This document shows positions 29,020-41,665 of a stretch of 64,000 nt of DNA, piece after piece. The DNA lies in contig JAFFSR010000136.1 of assembly GCA_017163975.1 (NCBI GenBank), positions 7,995,501-8,059,500 of the forward strand, read 5' to 3'. The first letter of the stretch is position 1; each line of letters opens with the position of its first letter. Made by a program: the position numbers and the translations under genes. The notes under the pieces are model-generated. The model was given only the letters and a program-made list of their open reading frames with translations. It did no database searches and was not told the DNA's origin. Origin of the DNA: Anastatus disparis (taxonomy: Eukaryota > Arthropoda > Insecta > Hymenoptera > Eupelmidae).

Positions 29020-29038
29020 AGAGAGAGAGAGAGAGAGG
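29020..29038. repeat. (GA)n microsatellite
   Basis: A short uninterrupted GA run inside AT-rich DNA. Confidence 0.85.
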
Positions 29039-32000
29039 CGAAAAGACCTCGTCTGCTCTGCAGTTAATATCATTAATTTCAACGCAATTCTGCTGAAAGT
29101 ACAACTTGTAATTCGACTTTACATAAGCGTTGCCTTTTTTTGCAAATATTCTAAATTAGCTTGCTTTTTAAAAAGGTAGCTTCAGCTTATTTCTTTAAAT
29201 TAAAAAGATGCTTTTTGCTAAAAACATCCAAGTCAGTTTAGTAAATTTGTGGTCGTTTAAAAATAAGAATATTTTTCAGCAATTTTAATTTCAGCTTAAT
29301 AGTATTTTGTTTAGATTAAAGAAAATTTTTCCTAATTGAACCAATTTAATCAGTTTAATAGTTTCCTTCTTTAACTTTTGTTTTAAAAAAGAGTCATTGT
29401 TTATACATCGACATTAAACCCGTACGTGCTCACATATTTTTAAAATAATTTATGTTAATTCCATGCGATTCAAAAAATCTTTCTTTAATATTATCTGAAT
29501 ATTTTTCTTTATTCTCATTAAGCTTTCATTATAAAAAAGAAAAAAATATTCACAAAATTAAATAAATTTACGTATTATTAAAGCACTTTTTAAATAACAT
29601 TTATAGATATTGTAATACGAAAACAATGATTATATTTCTGGCTTATTAATATAATCACCAAATAATCATGACAATCCAAATGCATCTTTAATAACCGAAA
29701 TCATAATAATTGAAAGCACAATAATTCAAGTGAACTCAATCATAAGAAATTCGCCTCAGTCATCGTCCTTAGTTATTTAATGTCAAAATAAATCTTTCAA
29801 AACTTCTAACTTGTTCTCAACATAAATGATAATTCATGACAGACTTAACTTTACTTTAACAATAAAACCGCAAGAAGTTAGCTGAGTAGTTATATACCCA
29901 AGGACTTTTCGTTTGTCAGCGACAAAAACGGGGAGAGACAAAACATTATCTTAGCATAGTAATGATTTTCTTATTTTTTGTTATGTATGTCTATACGTTT
30001 CCTTGTGTCGCGTTTAATGGAAAGAAAAAAGAAGTCTGCTGTTATAAGATATATATAAGAAAAATAAAAAAAAAACATCGTTGGCCGTTTTGTTTGCGCG
30101 CTCTCGCGCGGGGTCGTACGCGTCATGGCCTCAAGAGAAAAACCGGTAACGATGCTAAGACGCTGACGAGGTACACTGGCAGCGCGATTTTGTCATTACG
30201 TTTCGTTTTCTTCTTCTTCCTTTTTTCCTCCTGTCTTCATCTTTATCTTTCTCTTCTCTTGAAGGCAATGCAGTTTCTTTTTCCTTTTATTTTTCAGCTG
30301 CAATGCGGAGGAGGAGAATATACTATGCGATTTCTCTTATATACTAGCAGTGAGTATGATAAAAAACGGTCAGAGAACCGCTAAGAGTTGAAGGTAAACA
30401 GTGTATTTTACTGTGAGTGAATAGAAGAAACGAGGAAAAGGGAAGAAGACAAGAAAGACAAGTTTGAAAATGTCGACGGAAGGAGAGAATGAGAAATGAT
30501 AAGAAAAATGAACATGGGGATAGAATAAAAGAGGAAGATTGTAAAAAGGCTAAAGTTCAATAGCCTCTCTTGTGGAATCTAATGACATTGCGCATGTTGC
30601 TTACATATATATTTGCTGTCTCACGTACTTATATGACTTTTATTTGCTGGAGTTGCTTCAATCAGCGCTCATTTTGTGGTTATGCTTATTGAATTCTTAT
30701 TAAATGTCATTACGTTGAAAAAATTTTTCGAAGATAATGAAATTTGTCGTGAGAAATTTTAAATGAAAAATTATTTTTATTATAATACTAATCATGAAGT
30801 ATCGTCATTTGCAGGATGCACATTTTCATATTGCTATTTAATATGACATTAAAAATATTTTTTTCTTTGTGTAATATTGCCACTGAATATTAGAGCGCGT
30901 GTAACAATTTTTACATTTTTCGTAATAGTTATTTTCTTTCAAAGGCACTCACTATTTCAAACGTAATCTATTAATTCTTCTGTTTAGAATTTTTTATAAT
31001 ATGAAAATTTTATTGAAAAAATTTCAGTTATTTTTTTATGAAAATAAATCTGCTCTGGCGAAACAAAAGTCTTGAATTATAAATTGCATAATTTCTTTAT
31101 CCTATTATTATTTCAGCAAAGTAAGAAATCCGCATGAAAAATTAATTAAGTTTATAATACTGAAAAGAATCTTTTAGTCATTTTTTAAATTATATATTTT
31201 TCATAATTTATAGAAATAAATCCTCAGATTATTGTAAAAATGCTATCGATACAAATAATTTAATACTTATTTGCAAGTTATTTAATTTAGAAATACATCA
31301 TTTCAAATACACCTTTTTCTAAAATAAAACACCGATCTGTGCCTTTTTCTCCTTTTCTTTCATAATTTTTCTTTTATCTCTATCCTTCATTCATTCTTTA
31401 ATCTTTCTTACCTTTTTCTTTTCCGTCCCTTTTAGCGCTTCTTTTTCCTTTAAGCGCTATGTCATCCCTTTTTTTTTTGTTCGATTCACGCAGTTTCTAT
31501 CTTAGATATCGAGCTTCCGACTCGTTACTCCATCGAGATATATAAGAGGGAACGAGCTCTTAACCAACGTATATACGAGTATTATAGACGACTGACGATA
31601 TCTGAAACGTTACAGCGTAAATGTTATATATATATTCGCTTGGTACTAGTGCGCTCGGCACTTTGCGCAATGTCGATATAATGGGATCGATCTTTTCCTA
31701 CGTGAAAATTCTTTTTTTTCATTTTATTTTAGTTTTTTTTTTAAAGATTTATGTCAATAATGAATCGAGTGCTTTTCCTTTCGTTTTTTTTCTCTTCTTT
31801 TTTTTTGATGCTATGAAGGGATTTTTCGTATTTCATCAGGTTTATGGAATTTGATGGCGGGCCAGTCATATTGCACTTTTTTTTTACTCTGGAGCACGTC
31901 AGAGAAAATGAATGCAGTTGCTGATCGATGGAGAGACATTTTTCAAGATTGAACCAAGCGTGTAGGTTAGCTTTATTCGAGTTATAGATGGCATTTGGTT

Positions 32001-32682
32001 TAGTGAAGCTTTGACTTTTGACTCCGATGCTTCATAATTATTTTAGATGAATTTTCACCATCCTATTTATTCCATTAGAGTGATTGATATAAAAAACTTT
32101 GAAGAATTTGAAACTTTAATATATTCTTCGTAAAACTTAATATTGTTATTCAATAAAAGATATTTTAAAAACTTAATTAAATAAGTTTGATACTTTGTTT
32201 ATCCAGAAAATAATTACAAACAATAATTTCTAATTTTTATTAAATGATGTATTTAATATTAAATATTATATGTACTTGCATTCATGTATTTATGTATATA
32301 AATACATTTTAAATGAAATTGATTTTGACTTTCTTAAAAAGAAAGCTTCATATCGATGTTGATTTGGGTATTTAAATGAATTTGTACATTTATAATGTTC
32401 TTGAATTAAAAAATAACATGTGATTAGATATGTATGTAGATGTATTATCGAGTGTGTGCATATGTTAAGTGCTTTTCGAGAAACATATATTTATAAATCA
32501 GATTTTTAAATTTTCTATAAGAACAAAAAATTAAATTATGTAGATATTTTAACAATGTTTTTCATTTAATTAATTGATTTTCAACTGAAAAAGAGGAATA
32601 AAATAAACAACAAAACAAACGAAGAAGTAACAAAAAAAGTTTTTAGAAATAATTGTGATTTATCATCTAAGATAAAATATTA

Positions 32683-32878
32683 GAGGTTTCAGTGGCTCAC
32701 TTGGTAGAGCAATGGATTCATAATCTCGAGGTCCCGAGTTCGAATCCCGCTCTCAGCCGATTGATACCAGCACCAATGTAACATGTGCTTTGTTGACAAA
32801 CACACTGAGAAACCTCCGTCGCTAATTATTATCGTAATGATACCATAAATACAGCGACGTTAAATAAAATTAAAAAAA
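32683..32878 (+). repeat. tRNA-derived SINE, copy 3
   Basis: Starts GAGGTTTCAGTGGCTCAC, has box B GAGTTCGAATCCC and the family end ACAGCGACGTTAAATAAA with an A-rich tail. Small deletions lie after CTCTCAGCC and in CACCAATGTAACATG relative to the other copies. It lacks the 3' flank shared by copies 1 and 2. Confidence 0.9.
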
Positions 32879-35066
32879 GATATAGAATTGAGTTCCTCTT
32901 CGTGTATCCTTCTAATTATATTTAATTAACAATATAAATTAATTTTTTTGAAAAATACATAAATATTTTTGACAAAATATTTATTGTACTGTTCCAAAAG
33001 ACATTCATAAAAAGAAAAATTAATTCAAACAGGAAATTAGAGCGTATTAAATAATCATAATTTCTAAAGGAACATAAATAAATAACTCAATTTCCTTCTT
33101 GCAACAATCATACTTTACGAGCATTGCCATTGGAATTGAAGTTATTACATGAAAATTCACTATCACATGCACATATACTTTATATTCTTTTTTGCTGCAT
33201 CGTTTAATTTTTCTTTCGAAACTCTTGAACGCAATCCACCACTTACCATGACGAACCAGTATGTATAGAGATAAATAAAGACAGCAAAGAGAGAGAAGAG
33301 TTGTAGCGTTAACAGGCCGTCAGTAAAATGCAAGGTATAGCAAGGGAAAAAAAACTGAAAAGAAAAGAAAAACAGCAACTCCAGAGTCATCCACAAGTGC
33401 TTATGTTTGTACTTGGAAGAAACATATAAAGACAGCAGTAGTAGCAATGAAGAAAAAAAATATGAGTTATACATGTATAGTATACGCGTATATACACAAG
33501 AGTTTTCCATGAAGCACGTATAGTTAGTAAAGCAGAAAAGTGATACAAGAAATCCCAAACGACTTTGCCTCATTGACGAGAAATCCATGGATTTTCTTCT
33601 ATATATAAAACGTTGTAATACAACTCGAACGTCAATGTCTTGTATATATATACGTGTTTGTAATAGAAGGGTTTAGGTATACGACAAGTTTGCACGATAT
33701 GCACTGCTCTCGAACGCATAAGAAGTGTATTATGAGGTGAATAGTATAGTTGTAAATTATGCAGAAATTTATGAGAAGCTGTATGTTTATGTAGTTGCAT
33801 AAGTTTTGTAATACACAGATTACCAATATTAAACATTTAAATGGTAATCTATTTGTAAATTAACCAGTAAGATGCTGCTTGGTTCTATAAGTTGCTTCCA
33901 ATATTATTAATTTAATAGAAATAAATAAACAGAAAAATTAGAAAATCATAAATTTTATTTTATTTTATAAATATTAATTTACTACAACAATAAAAAGTAT
34001 CGGAAAAAAATAAAATGAAATTATTTGAAGTAATGTATTTTTTAATAAACATTGTCACAAACAATGTACGTTTGGAATTAAAATTTCTTTCTAGCACAAT
34101 AATAAAAAGTACATATTCAATGAAATGAAATTGACAATGATTGGCATTGAAGGGTAAGAATAGAAAAAAAATAAAGAATATGATAGGAGGAAGAATCGTT
34201 CTTTATAGTGAAAATATTTTAGCTTTAGGCTATATAGTGTTGAAGGGGTGATTTATGAGGATTGCGCAGTCATGAATAAGAAATCCAACTCGATTCCACT
34301 AATACTCAAACTTACACGGCTGACTTCATGAATTTCTCTCTTAACATTTCTAAAGGATTTGGAAATCTATACAGATTGCATGTTAGGATTCGATTTCACT
34401 TGCAAACAATTCATTTTGTGGGCTTATTATTACCCTCAAGCGGTTGGTTATGCAATGTATTTAAAATTCGTATGGAATATCCGATAACGAGGATAAAACG
34501 CTTGTGGCAATGCGTATACCCATCGAATGTATTAGAAATTAGAATTACACACCAACTGTAATGGATTTTCATTTTTTTTCAACTCTAATGGAAATACTGT
34601 ACATTTCAATATATACACACTCAAAGTTAATAATTGCAAATTCAGGTATTATTTATAAAATCAAAGATTTCGTATTTTTAATTATATTATTAAAGAATAT
34701 ATTGTATAGGTACTAAAAATATGATAAATTAAAATTTTTTGCAAATTTTTTATATCTGGAAAAATATAGGGTATTGGAACGCAGATTTTTCGGTAGGCTT
34801 GTAAACTAAATTTAATTTTCTTTAAAAATTGTCAAAATTAGAAAAAAAATTTTTATAATTTTATCAAATTAAATGTTGTTTCGAATAAACGCAGTTTTTT
34901 CATCATTTAACATTGAAAAAAATCTAAAAGTTAAAAAATAAAATGTGATCATAAGTGTATCGGGCCTTTAAATTAACGATTTTTCAAAAACTGCGGGATT
35001 TATTTTTATCAATAAAAATTTAAAATAATCTCGAAAAAGAATATTCCTGATAAAGAGCGGAAACAA
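32879..35066. other. Noncoding DNA, one GC-richer island
   Basis: Nothing recognisable. An island at about 33110-33840 is open on the minus strand for up to 141 codons, but the translation is hydrophobic low-complexity sequence with no family signature. The rest is AT-rich. Confidence 0.5.
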
Positions 35067-35263
35067 TTTTTTTTATTTAACGTCGCTGTCTTTATGCTAT
35101 CATTGAGATGCTAATTAGCGACGGAGTATGTCAGTGTGTTTGTAAACAAAGCGCATGTAAAGTACAGTGGTGCTTATATCAATTCACCGCCGAAAGCGGG
35201 ATTCGAACTCGGAACCTCGAGATTACGAGTCCATCGCTCTACTGAATGAGCCAGTGAAACCTC
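35067..35263 (-). repeat. tRNA-derived SINE, copy 4
   Basis: Reverse-strand copy. The tail (TTTTATTTAACGTCGCTGT) is at the low coordinate and the head (GAGGTTTCACTGGCTCATTCAG) at the high coordinate. Box B appears as GGGATTCGAACTC on the plus strand. Box A has diverged slightly. Confidence 0.88.
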
Positions 35264-35655
35264 GAGTGAAAAGCACATATTTATCTAATATAACCCTGAT
35301 AAAATTGTTTATTAAAAATAGTGTATGCGTTACTTATTGACTAACTTTATAGGTTATGACTGAGTTTTTAACAAATGTTCAATAGTTGGCGAAAAATTGG
35401 TAAAAATTTCTGGAAAATTTCTACTAAAATAATACAAAAAATTCAAGGAAACTGCTTTAATTAAAACTTTGATTCATCAAAAAAACATTCACTTGTTCTA
35501 AAATTATTAACAAACAAAAATAAAAATTAAGATATTAAAATTAACTATATGATTATAAGGGCAATAATTTTTTATAATTTTTAATATATTTCTAATCTTT
35601 ATTTTTTATTTTTGATAACTTTATAACAAATGAATGTTTTTTATGCAACTGACTA

Positions 35656-36313
35656 GGAGAGTATCAGACCTCTGGATCACGGATTTTGCTCAAACCTTGG
35701 GATAAGTTTTCAGATGTCAAAATATGAAAGGAAACAGAATTTTAGATCCCAACGCTCAATATTTCCCTAGTTACAGGCAATTAGGGAAAATCACTAAAAA
35801 AGTTACTAGATTTTCAAACGCATATAGTTCCTTAGCATTAATAGCTAGGAGCTTGAAACTTTTTTTAAATGAAAGCTGAGCTCAAATACTTTCGAAATAG
35901 TAGTTATAGCATGTCAAAATATTATTTTTTCCTAAAGTTATAGCGTGATAAACATTGAGCCTGATTTCAGCTTTTGTTATTAATTATTGTTTTAAAAAGT
36001 AAAATCAGGCTCAATGTTTATCACGCTATAACCTTAGGAAAAAATAATATTTTGACATGCTATAACTACTATTTCAAAAGGATTTGAGCTCAGCTTTCAT
36101 TTAAAAAAAGTTTCAAGCTTCTAGCTATCAATGCTAAGGAACTATATGCGTTTGAAAATCTAGTAACTTTTTTAGTGATTTTCTTTAATTGCCTGTAACT
36201 AGGGAAATATTGAGCGTTGGGATCTAAAATTCTGTTTCCTTTCATATTTTGACATCTGAAAACTTATCCCAAGGTTTGAGAAAAATCCGTGATCCGGAGG
36301 TCTGATACTCTCC
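35656..36313. mobile_element. Foldback MITE with 312-bp arms and TA target site
   Basis: A nearly perfect inverted repeat with left arm 35656-35967, a spacer of about 34 bp, and right arm 36002-36313. The ends read GGAGAGTATCAGACC and GGTCTGATACTCTCC, each bounded by TA (35654-35655 and 36314-36315). A TA duplication is the hallmark of Tc1/mariner-type insertion. The arms differ at only a few bases over 312 bp (for example CTC/CCG near the ends and CGAAATA/CAAAAGG internally), so the copy looks young. No coding capacity; it would need a transposase from elsewhere. RNA from it would fold into a long hairpin. Confidence 0.88.
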
Positions 36314-36315
36314 TA

Positions 36316-39300
36316 GTGAGTTTAAATAGCATTTTTGTTAAATGTTTTGTTTTATTCTAATGAATTATAAAATATAATCACATGTTCATTTATGGTCTTT
36401 TGAATTTTTCATAGAACAATCGGTGACATATCATCTAGCTTCGAATCTATCGAGTTTTGGAGTTTACAGTTCTTTTTACATTTTTATATAAGAAAACATC
36501 TTCCACAGTTTAAGAAAAATTAATGACTTGAAAAGTCCTTTATAATGTATTATAAATATAACAATATAATCATGCAACATATTTTTATAATCACTATAAT
36601 TGATAGAAACATGTAAGAGATAAAAATTCATTTTTAAATTAATGATAAAAAAATATAAACTATAATTTTATTAAAAAGATAAAATTTTATTTTATAAAAC
36701 TTAATTAACTTGAAAATCATCTTGGTCAAGATTAAAAATCAAATATAAGAACAACTTAAGAGGCTTCAATCCTTCTTCATTATTTTCTCTATAAAAATTA
36801 TTAAAATATTTAAATTTAAAGAGTATCTAAATCAATACAGTAAATTCTCGTTAGAAGAGAATCGATAGGGCTGTAGGAGAAGAAATTGCTTCAAATTTTT
36901 TTTAGACAAAGAGTCCCCAACATACTCAAGTCAAAAGTGATTGCCATGTCCATTGTCTCGTTATTTGAGTTTTATCCAACGTGCGTATACACTCTGTCTC
37001 TTTTACTTTTGTAGTGGTGAGAGAACACCCACCATTTTATGTTTAGCGAGGAAAAAAACTTGCTTGCTCTTATAACGAAAACTTTTGTATCGAGAGTGAA
37101 AGTACTGTATAAGTTTATAGCACCATAAGTGTTGATACTTAACAATTTTTAAATGCTAATAACAAAATTAATGGAGGAAAAATTTGTTTTACATAGAAAA
37201 AATTATTTTTTATAAATAAACCTTTAAATTTATAAATGTAGTGAAATCAAATAAATACAAATTCTAAACATTCTGAATATTACCGTTGTAAAATATTTAA
37301 ACATGTTGATTATCTCGGTGGCAACGTAACGAATATTTTACCTAGATGATCAGGTTTGATGTATATGCTACATATGGCTCTGTTAATATTAATATTTTGA
37401 ACCCTCCAAATTGGTACCACGATGAAAAAATACACTAAAAGAAATTAATATAAAAAATTTAAAAAAGGTAATAGTTAATATAGATTATAAAATAATAACT
37501 AAAAACTGTAAAAAATTGAATAGCCATTGAGGTCCAGCTTAGATTTTTTATTGTTCATCGTATTTATATTAGCAAGCATTAAGATTCATCAATATTATAG
37601 TATCAATATCTTATTCATACATACTTGGAAACATTTACTTAAATTATTAATGTCTTTAAAGTATGCACATTTAGTTATTAACAAATGAAAATACTTAATA
37701 ATTAACACTTTAATACAGTTAAATTTCCATGCGGGAAACCTTATTTTAATAATTAAAGTTTTATCAAACTAGAAAATGTCTATTTTACTTATGTATCATA
37801 CTACTTGCATTAACTAAAGCTTTACAAAATAAAAGAGTATTAGGTAAAGAAAGATAAAGAAAAAGAAATTAAGAAATAGAAAAAGAGAGCATTTTTTCCA
37901 GAGGGGATTCTATGAAAGTGATAAAAATTCAAGAGAGATTCATCGGACCTAGCAAGCGATTACGTAAATGCCATAGAGACCGCGACTCGAGCGTGAACAC
38001 ACGTATATACTTACATAGACATAGAAAATTGCAGTAAGGATATCGGTACGAAAGATCCTTACTTACGTTCCCCCCTTTTTACTTGCTTGCTTGCTTGCTT
38101 TCAGAGTCTTTTCGAAAGATCGCAGTGAGAGAAATCGAGTTAGAAACGTAGTTACGCGCCCGTTTCATCTCCCTTGGGGATGCTAAGTCTCACTCTCGTG
38201 CGAGTAATTTTGCAGGAGAATTGCATTACGCGCTAGGAAACCAGCTCACATTCATACACACACACATACACATAGAAAAATATATAGATATAAAGGATCG
38301 ATGTACATGTCAGAAATGTGAAAGAGATATGAAAAATGAGGAGAAAACGAGGAAAAACTAATTTCTCTTAAACGAAGGCTTTGTCCGGGGGATATTGAAG
38401 GAGAAAACATCGATTGGAAATTTTGCGCTGCTGCATTCAGTCTTTATAGTCCATATGAGCAAGAGGGACTCTCGTAAATTTCGATCTTCAAATGATGGTT
38501 AACTTTTTTTTCGGGACATAAAAGAACAGACGATTCAATTACGCATGACTCAATAGCATGATGAAAAAAGGGACGTTTATCAAAAAATAAATAGTTAGGA
38601 GCATATAAGTAGAAAAAATTTTATTGTTGACATCATCATAAATGTATGACTTTTTTTTCATCAATCTTTATATATAATTATTTGACAAATATTTTTTTAT
38701 TAAACAATGTAGAAAATCATACAACTCTTAATCAAAATAATAATTTTTTATTTACTACATTTTTACATTTAATATTTTAGATGAAAATGTAAAATGATAT
38801 TTTTAGTTTGAAACATTAAACATTTAAAAGCATGTACAGTTTTTATCCTTATTTATTAGCAAGTAAAGTTATCCAGTATAAAAGCTTTGTAAGCAAATAA
38901 TAATTAATTCAATGTTAATCCCTTAATTCACCTACGGTAACATTTGCCTGCTTCTCTCGATCTTGGAGGTTCTATTGTGGATTAAGCACGCACAAATGTT
39001 GTCTAGCAAATAATAGTAGACGCATACATTCTGTTAAATGTTAATTATTGCTCAACTGTTGCAGTTCATTGTTAGTTTTAAATTTATTATACTTTATTTT
39101 AAAACGTCGTTCAGAGATAAAAATTTAATTATTTACATTCTTTAAATTAATAAATTTTTACCTCAATTGTTTTGTAACGTAAAATATTGTATGATTGTAT
39201 ATTTTTGTAATGTTTTTCAATTCAGAAAATTTATTGAAGTTTTTTAAATATTTATATATGAAGTACAAAAGTATTTTCTAAATTTATCTCTGTTTGTATA

Positions 39301-40617
39301 ATTTAAATGTTACAAACTGATGTAAATAAATTGTATTTCTGTATTTATAAAATAATTAATTATTGATCTTCATTTTTGACATCTCATAATTTAAAAAATA
39401 CTTGAAATTCATCAATGTCTTTTTCAGATTCTCTTTCATTTTGGTATTATATAGATAACTAAATTAAAAATTTCGATATATTAATTAAATAATCAAAAAT
39501 ATTTTAAGTCCATCAAGATATACCATTTGTTTTATGACTTTGTTTTTTGTTGCATACAATTGGTTTATGAAGTTATCATAAAAATTTGATCTATCATTAT
39601 AAAGTTCGCGAATGGATATATCTAATATGTCTAACAGCAAAGATATTAATTATCTAACAAAAGATTAAAATTTCTTATGATAATGTTATTATTTGTTATA
39701 AAATAGTACTCCGTGGGGTATATACCAACAGAACTATTCTTTAAAAATTTACTTGAATGTTACTTTTTTTAAAAATTCAGATAGTTCATTTAGTTGATAC
39801 TTTTATTAGTATATTCAACGTATAATATAATTATTTGTTTATTGATCAGATATAATCTGAAACTACAAATTCATATTTGTACTTTTATCAGAGCATACAA
39901 ATATAGACACCGATGAATGCTGTCCATATTTTGATACTTTTGGTTCATGCATCATTAAAAAATAATATTATTCACATTTTATTTAAATATAGTGTTATAA
40001 TTCAATTATTAAAAAAATTTTGTGGCATTTCTAATATCCAGTTTGGAAGCATGTGCATAAAAATACAATCTTTGTGGAATATTTTTTCTACGAATTCCTC
40101 TTTTATATTACTAAATTTATCTACCACTTTCGTTTCACTTCCTCGAAATTCCTCTTCCGGATCAATAAATTCATCTGACGTTTCTGCTTCAATTCCATCT
40201 TCAGTTTCTTCCACAATATTTGCATTGTTGAATTTTCACCTATTTTTTCTGTTAAAAACGTGACGAAACCATAATATGTCTATAAAATTCTTTATCTCAT
40301 TTTCCTTTTCAACATTAAATAACATTCTTATTATCTTCTAGACGATTTTATGGGACATTTTAAAATTGATACGAATCGTTTTATTTTTCTAAAGTTAGTG
40401 TGATGATCAAAGTTTAAATATTTACCTATTTCGAATTTTAAAAACTATCATTTACTTTATGTGTTGTTTTTTAATAAAATCTGAAAATAGTGAATAAATC
40501 AGATAAAAATTACAAAAATTTCACACACGTCGTGATAATTTTTAATAATTCAATTTTTAAGAATACTCTTCATTCATGAACAAATTTTGTTTTCTGAATA
40601 TAAAATAAGATCTGATA
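36316..40617. other. Noncoding DNA with one GC-richer island
   Basis: No gene is supported. A GC-richer island lies at about 37860-38600, with a short (CTTG)n run near 38092-38101. On the minus strand, 40002-40223 is open and encodes a distinctly acidic stretch (EETEDGIEAETSDEFIDPEEE) followed by a hydrophobic end. It has no ATG, is preceded by a stop, and may be a decayed fragment of a transposon gene, but the family is not recognised. Confidence 0.5.
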
Positions 40618-40661
40618 AGGTCGTCAATGGCTCAGTCGGTAGAGCGATGGATTCGCAATCT
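40618..40661 (+). repeat. tRNA-derived SINE, copy 5, 5' part (split by LINE)
   Basis: The SINE head with box A (TGGCTCAGTCGG) ends abruptly at ATGGATTCGCAATCT, where a LINE begins. The rest of the same SINE resumes at 43100. The last 15 bases (40647-40661) are repeated at 43100-43114, the target-site duplication of the LINE. Confidence 0.92.
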
Positions 40662-40876
40662 GATTCGACAGAGAGCGTTTGAAGGGTGTGCATCGCTCTG
40701 CGCAGTAAAAATGTAAAGGGACTGTATTTTTTACATTTCGATAGCCGTGGGAGGTGTTTTCGGTAACAGACTCTAATCGGTTAATAGCGATGCATTAGAT
40801 TGTGGTGAATATAAAGTTTTATAGATCCTAGTGAATAAAAACAGTGAAAAGACAAGTTAACCTAAAAATCGCCGCC

Positions 40877-41665
40877 ATGCCGGCTGAAAATGCCGGTATG
40901 GCGTCGCGATCCACACAACCGTTAAGACCGCTAATGACTAAAAAAAATATTACAACAAATGGACAAAGCAGAGTCCCAGTGATGCAAAATCGCAAAAGAA
41001 CTATTCAACAGCCTTCAATGAGTGAATGTGATGCAAGGTATAAGAAAGCTTTAAAAGAAATTGCGATAAAAAAAGCTGAAATAAAACAAAGGACCCATGC
41101 TCAAAACACCCTTTCTGTAGAAAAGAAGGAGGAGAGTCTTTCAACAAACATTGAAAATAATCTGATAACAGATTTAAAAGAAAATGTATCTGTAGAAACT
41201 CAAAAATTAAATGAAAGTGAATGGATGCAACCAAAAAAAACCGTCAATTCCAAAAGTATGCAAGACAAGGATAGCAATACGCTAATAAATACATCAAACT
41301 TTTACAGTCCTCTCTCTCCGTCAACAACAGAGGACGCTCGCAACGAGCAAGAAACTAATACATACAGCAACGAGACACATATGGCTCTGGATGCTCCATG
41401 TTCACAGGCGACAGGAAATGCCAAGCCAAGAAACAAAAAACTACCTCGAATTTATTGTTACGATAAAAAATTAAAAGAACTTATCCAATTAATACCTAAG
41501 GATATAAAAAAAGAAGTCATCTTTAGAGAAATCAACCAGACGGAAATCCAACTAAACACAAAGGATTTGGATATATATAACCAGATAATAAACACACTGA
41601 GAAGTAAATACATAAAATTTTACACATACACGCTTAAAGAAGAAAAACAAAATCCATTATATTGA
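40877..41665 (+). CDS. LINE Gag-like ORF1, N-terminal part (262 aa)
   Basis: The start at 40877 is chosen because it lies in a perfect Kozak context (GCCGCCATGC); the frame is open further upstream only from a GTG. The N-terminal half is basic and polar with low complexity (T, N, K, S). The C-terminal part (from about RIYCYDKK) runs into YTLKEEK, which in insect LINE Gag proteins precedes the PRE_C2HC region. The frame then stops at 41665 within that region, and homology continues in the next frame at 41662. This ORF therefore looks like the front half of one Gag protein broken by a small indel. The product would bind element RNA in an RNP. Confidence in the family is high; whether the product is still made is unknown. 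Confidence 0.8.
   Translation: MPAENAGMASRSTQPLRPLMTKKNITTNGQSRVPVMQNRKRTIQQPSMSECDARYKKALKEIAIKKAEIKQRTHAQNTLSVEKKEESLSTNIENNLITDLKENVSVETQKLNESEWMQPKKTVNSKSMQDKDSNTLINTSNFYSPLSPSTTEDARNEQETNTYSNETHMALDAPCSQATGNAKPRNKKLPRIYCYDKKLKELIQLIPKDIKKEVIFREINQTEIQLNTKDLDIYNQIINTLRSKYIKFYTYTLKEEKQNPLY

Larger units (their letters stand above)
21483..32682. other. AT-rich noncoding DNA with GC-richer islands
   Basis: No gene is supported. Islands are at about 21860-22640, 23100-23900, 24880-25130, 26080-27030, 29880-30700 and 31320-32000. The island near 26.6 kb has a 6-bp-arm palindrome GCTGCATGTGCAGC (26593-26606) and an E-box CAGGTG (26621-26626). Long open frames on either strand here are rich in F, S, K and Y, as expected from translating CT/GA-rich noncoding DNA, and have no domain signature. 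Confidence 0.55.

Noticed and set aside
29962..30384. 140-codon open frame
   Set aside because: Low-complexity F/L/K composition with no family signature.
33163..33588. 141-codon minus-strand open frame
   Set aside because: Hydrophobic low-complexity translation; no signal peptide plus domain pattern that would make a credible gene.
40002..40223. Acidic minus-strand open frame
   Set aside because: Looks more protein-like than most (EETEDG...DPEEE) but has no ATG, is preceded by a stop and matches no family I recognise.
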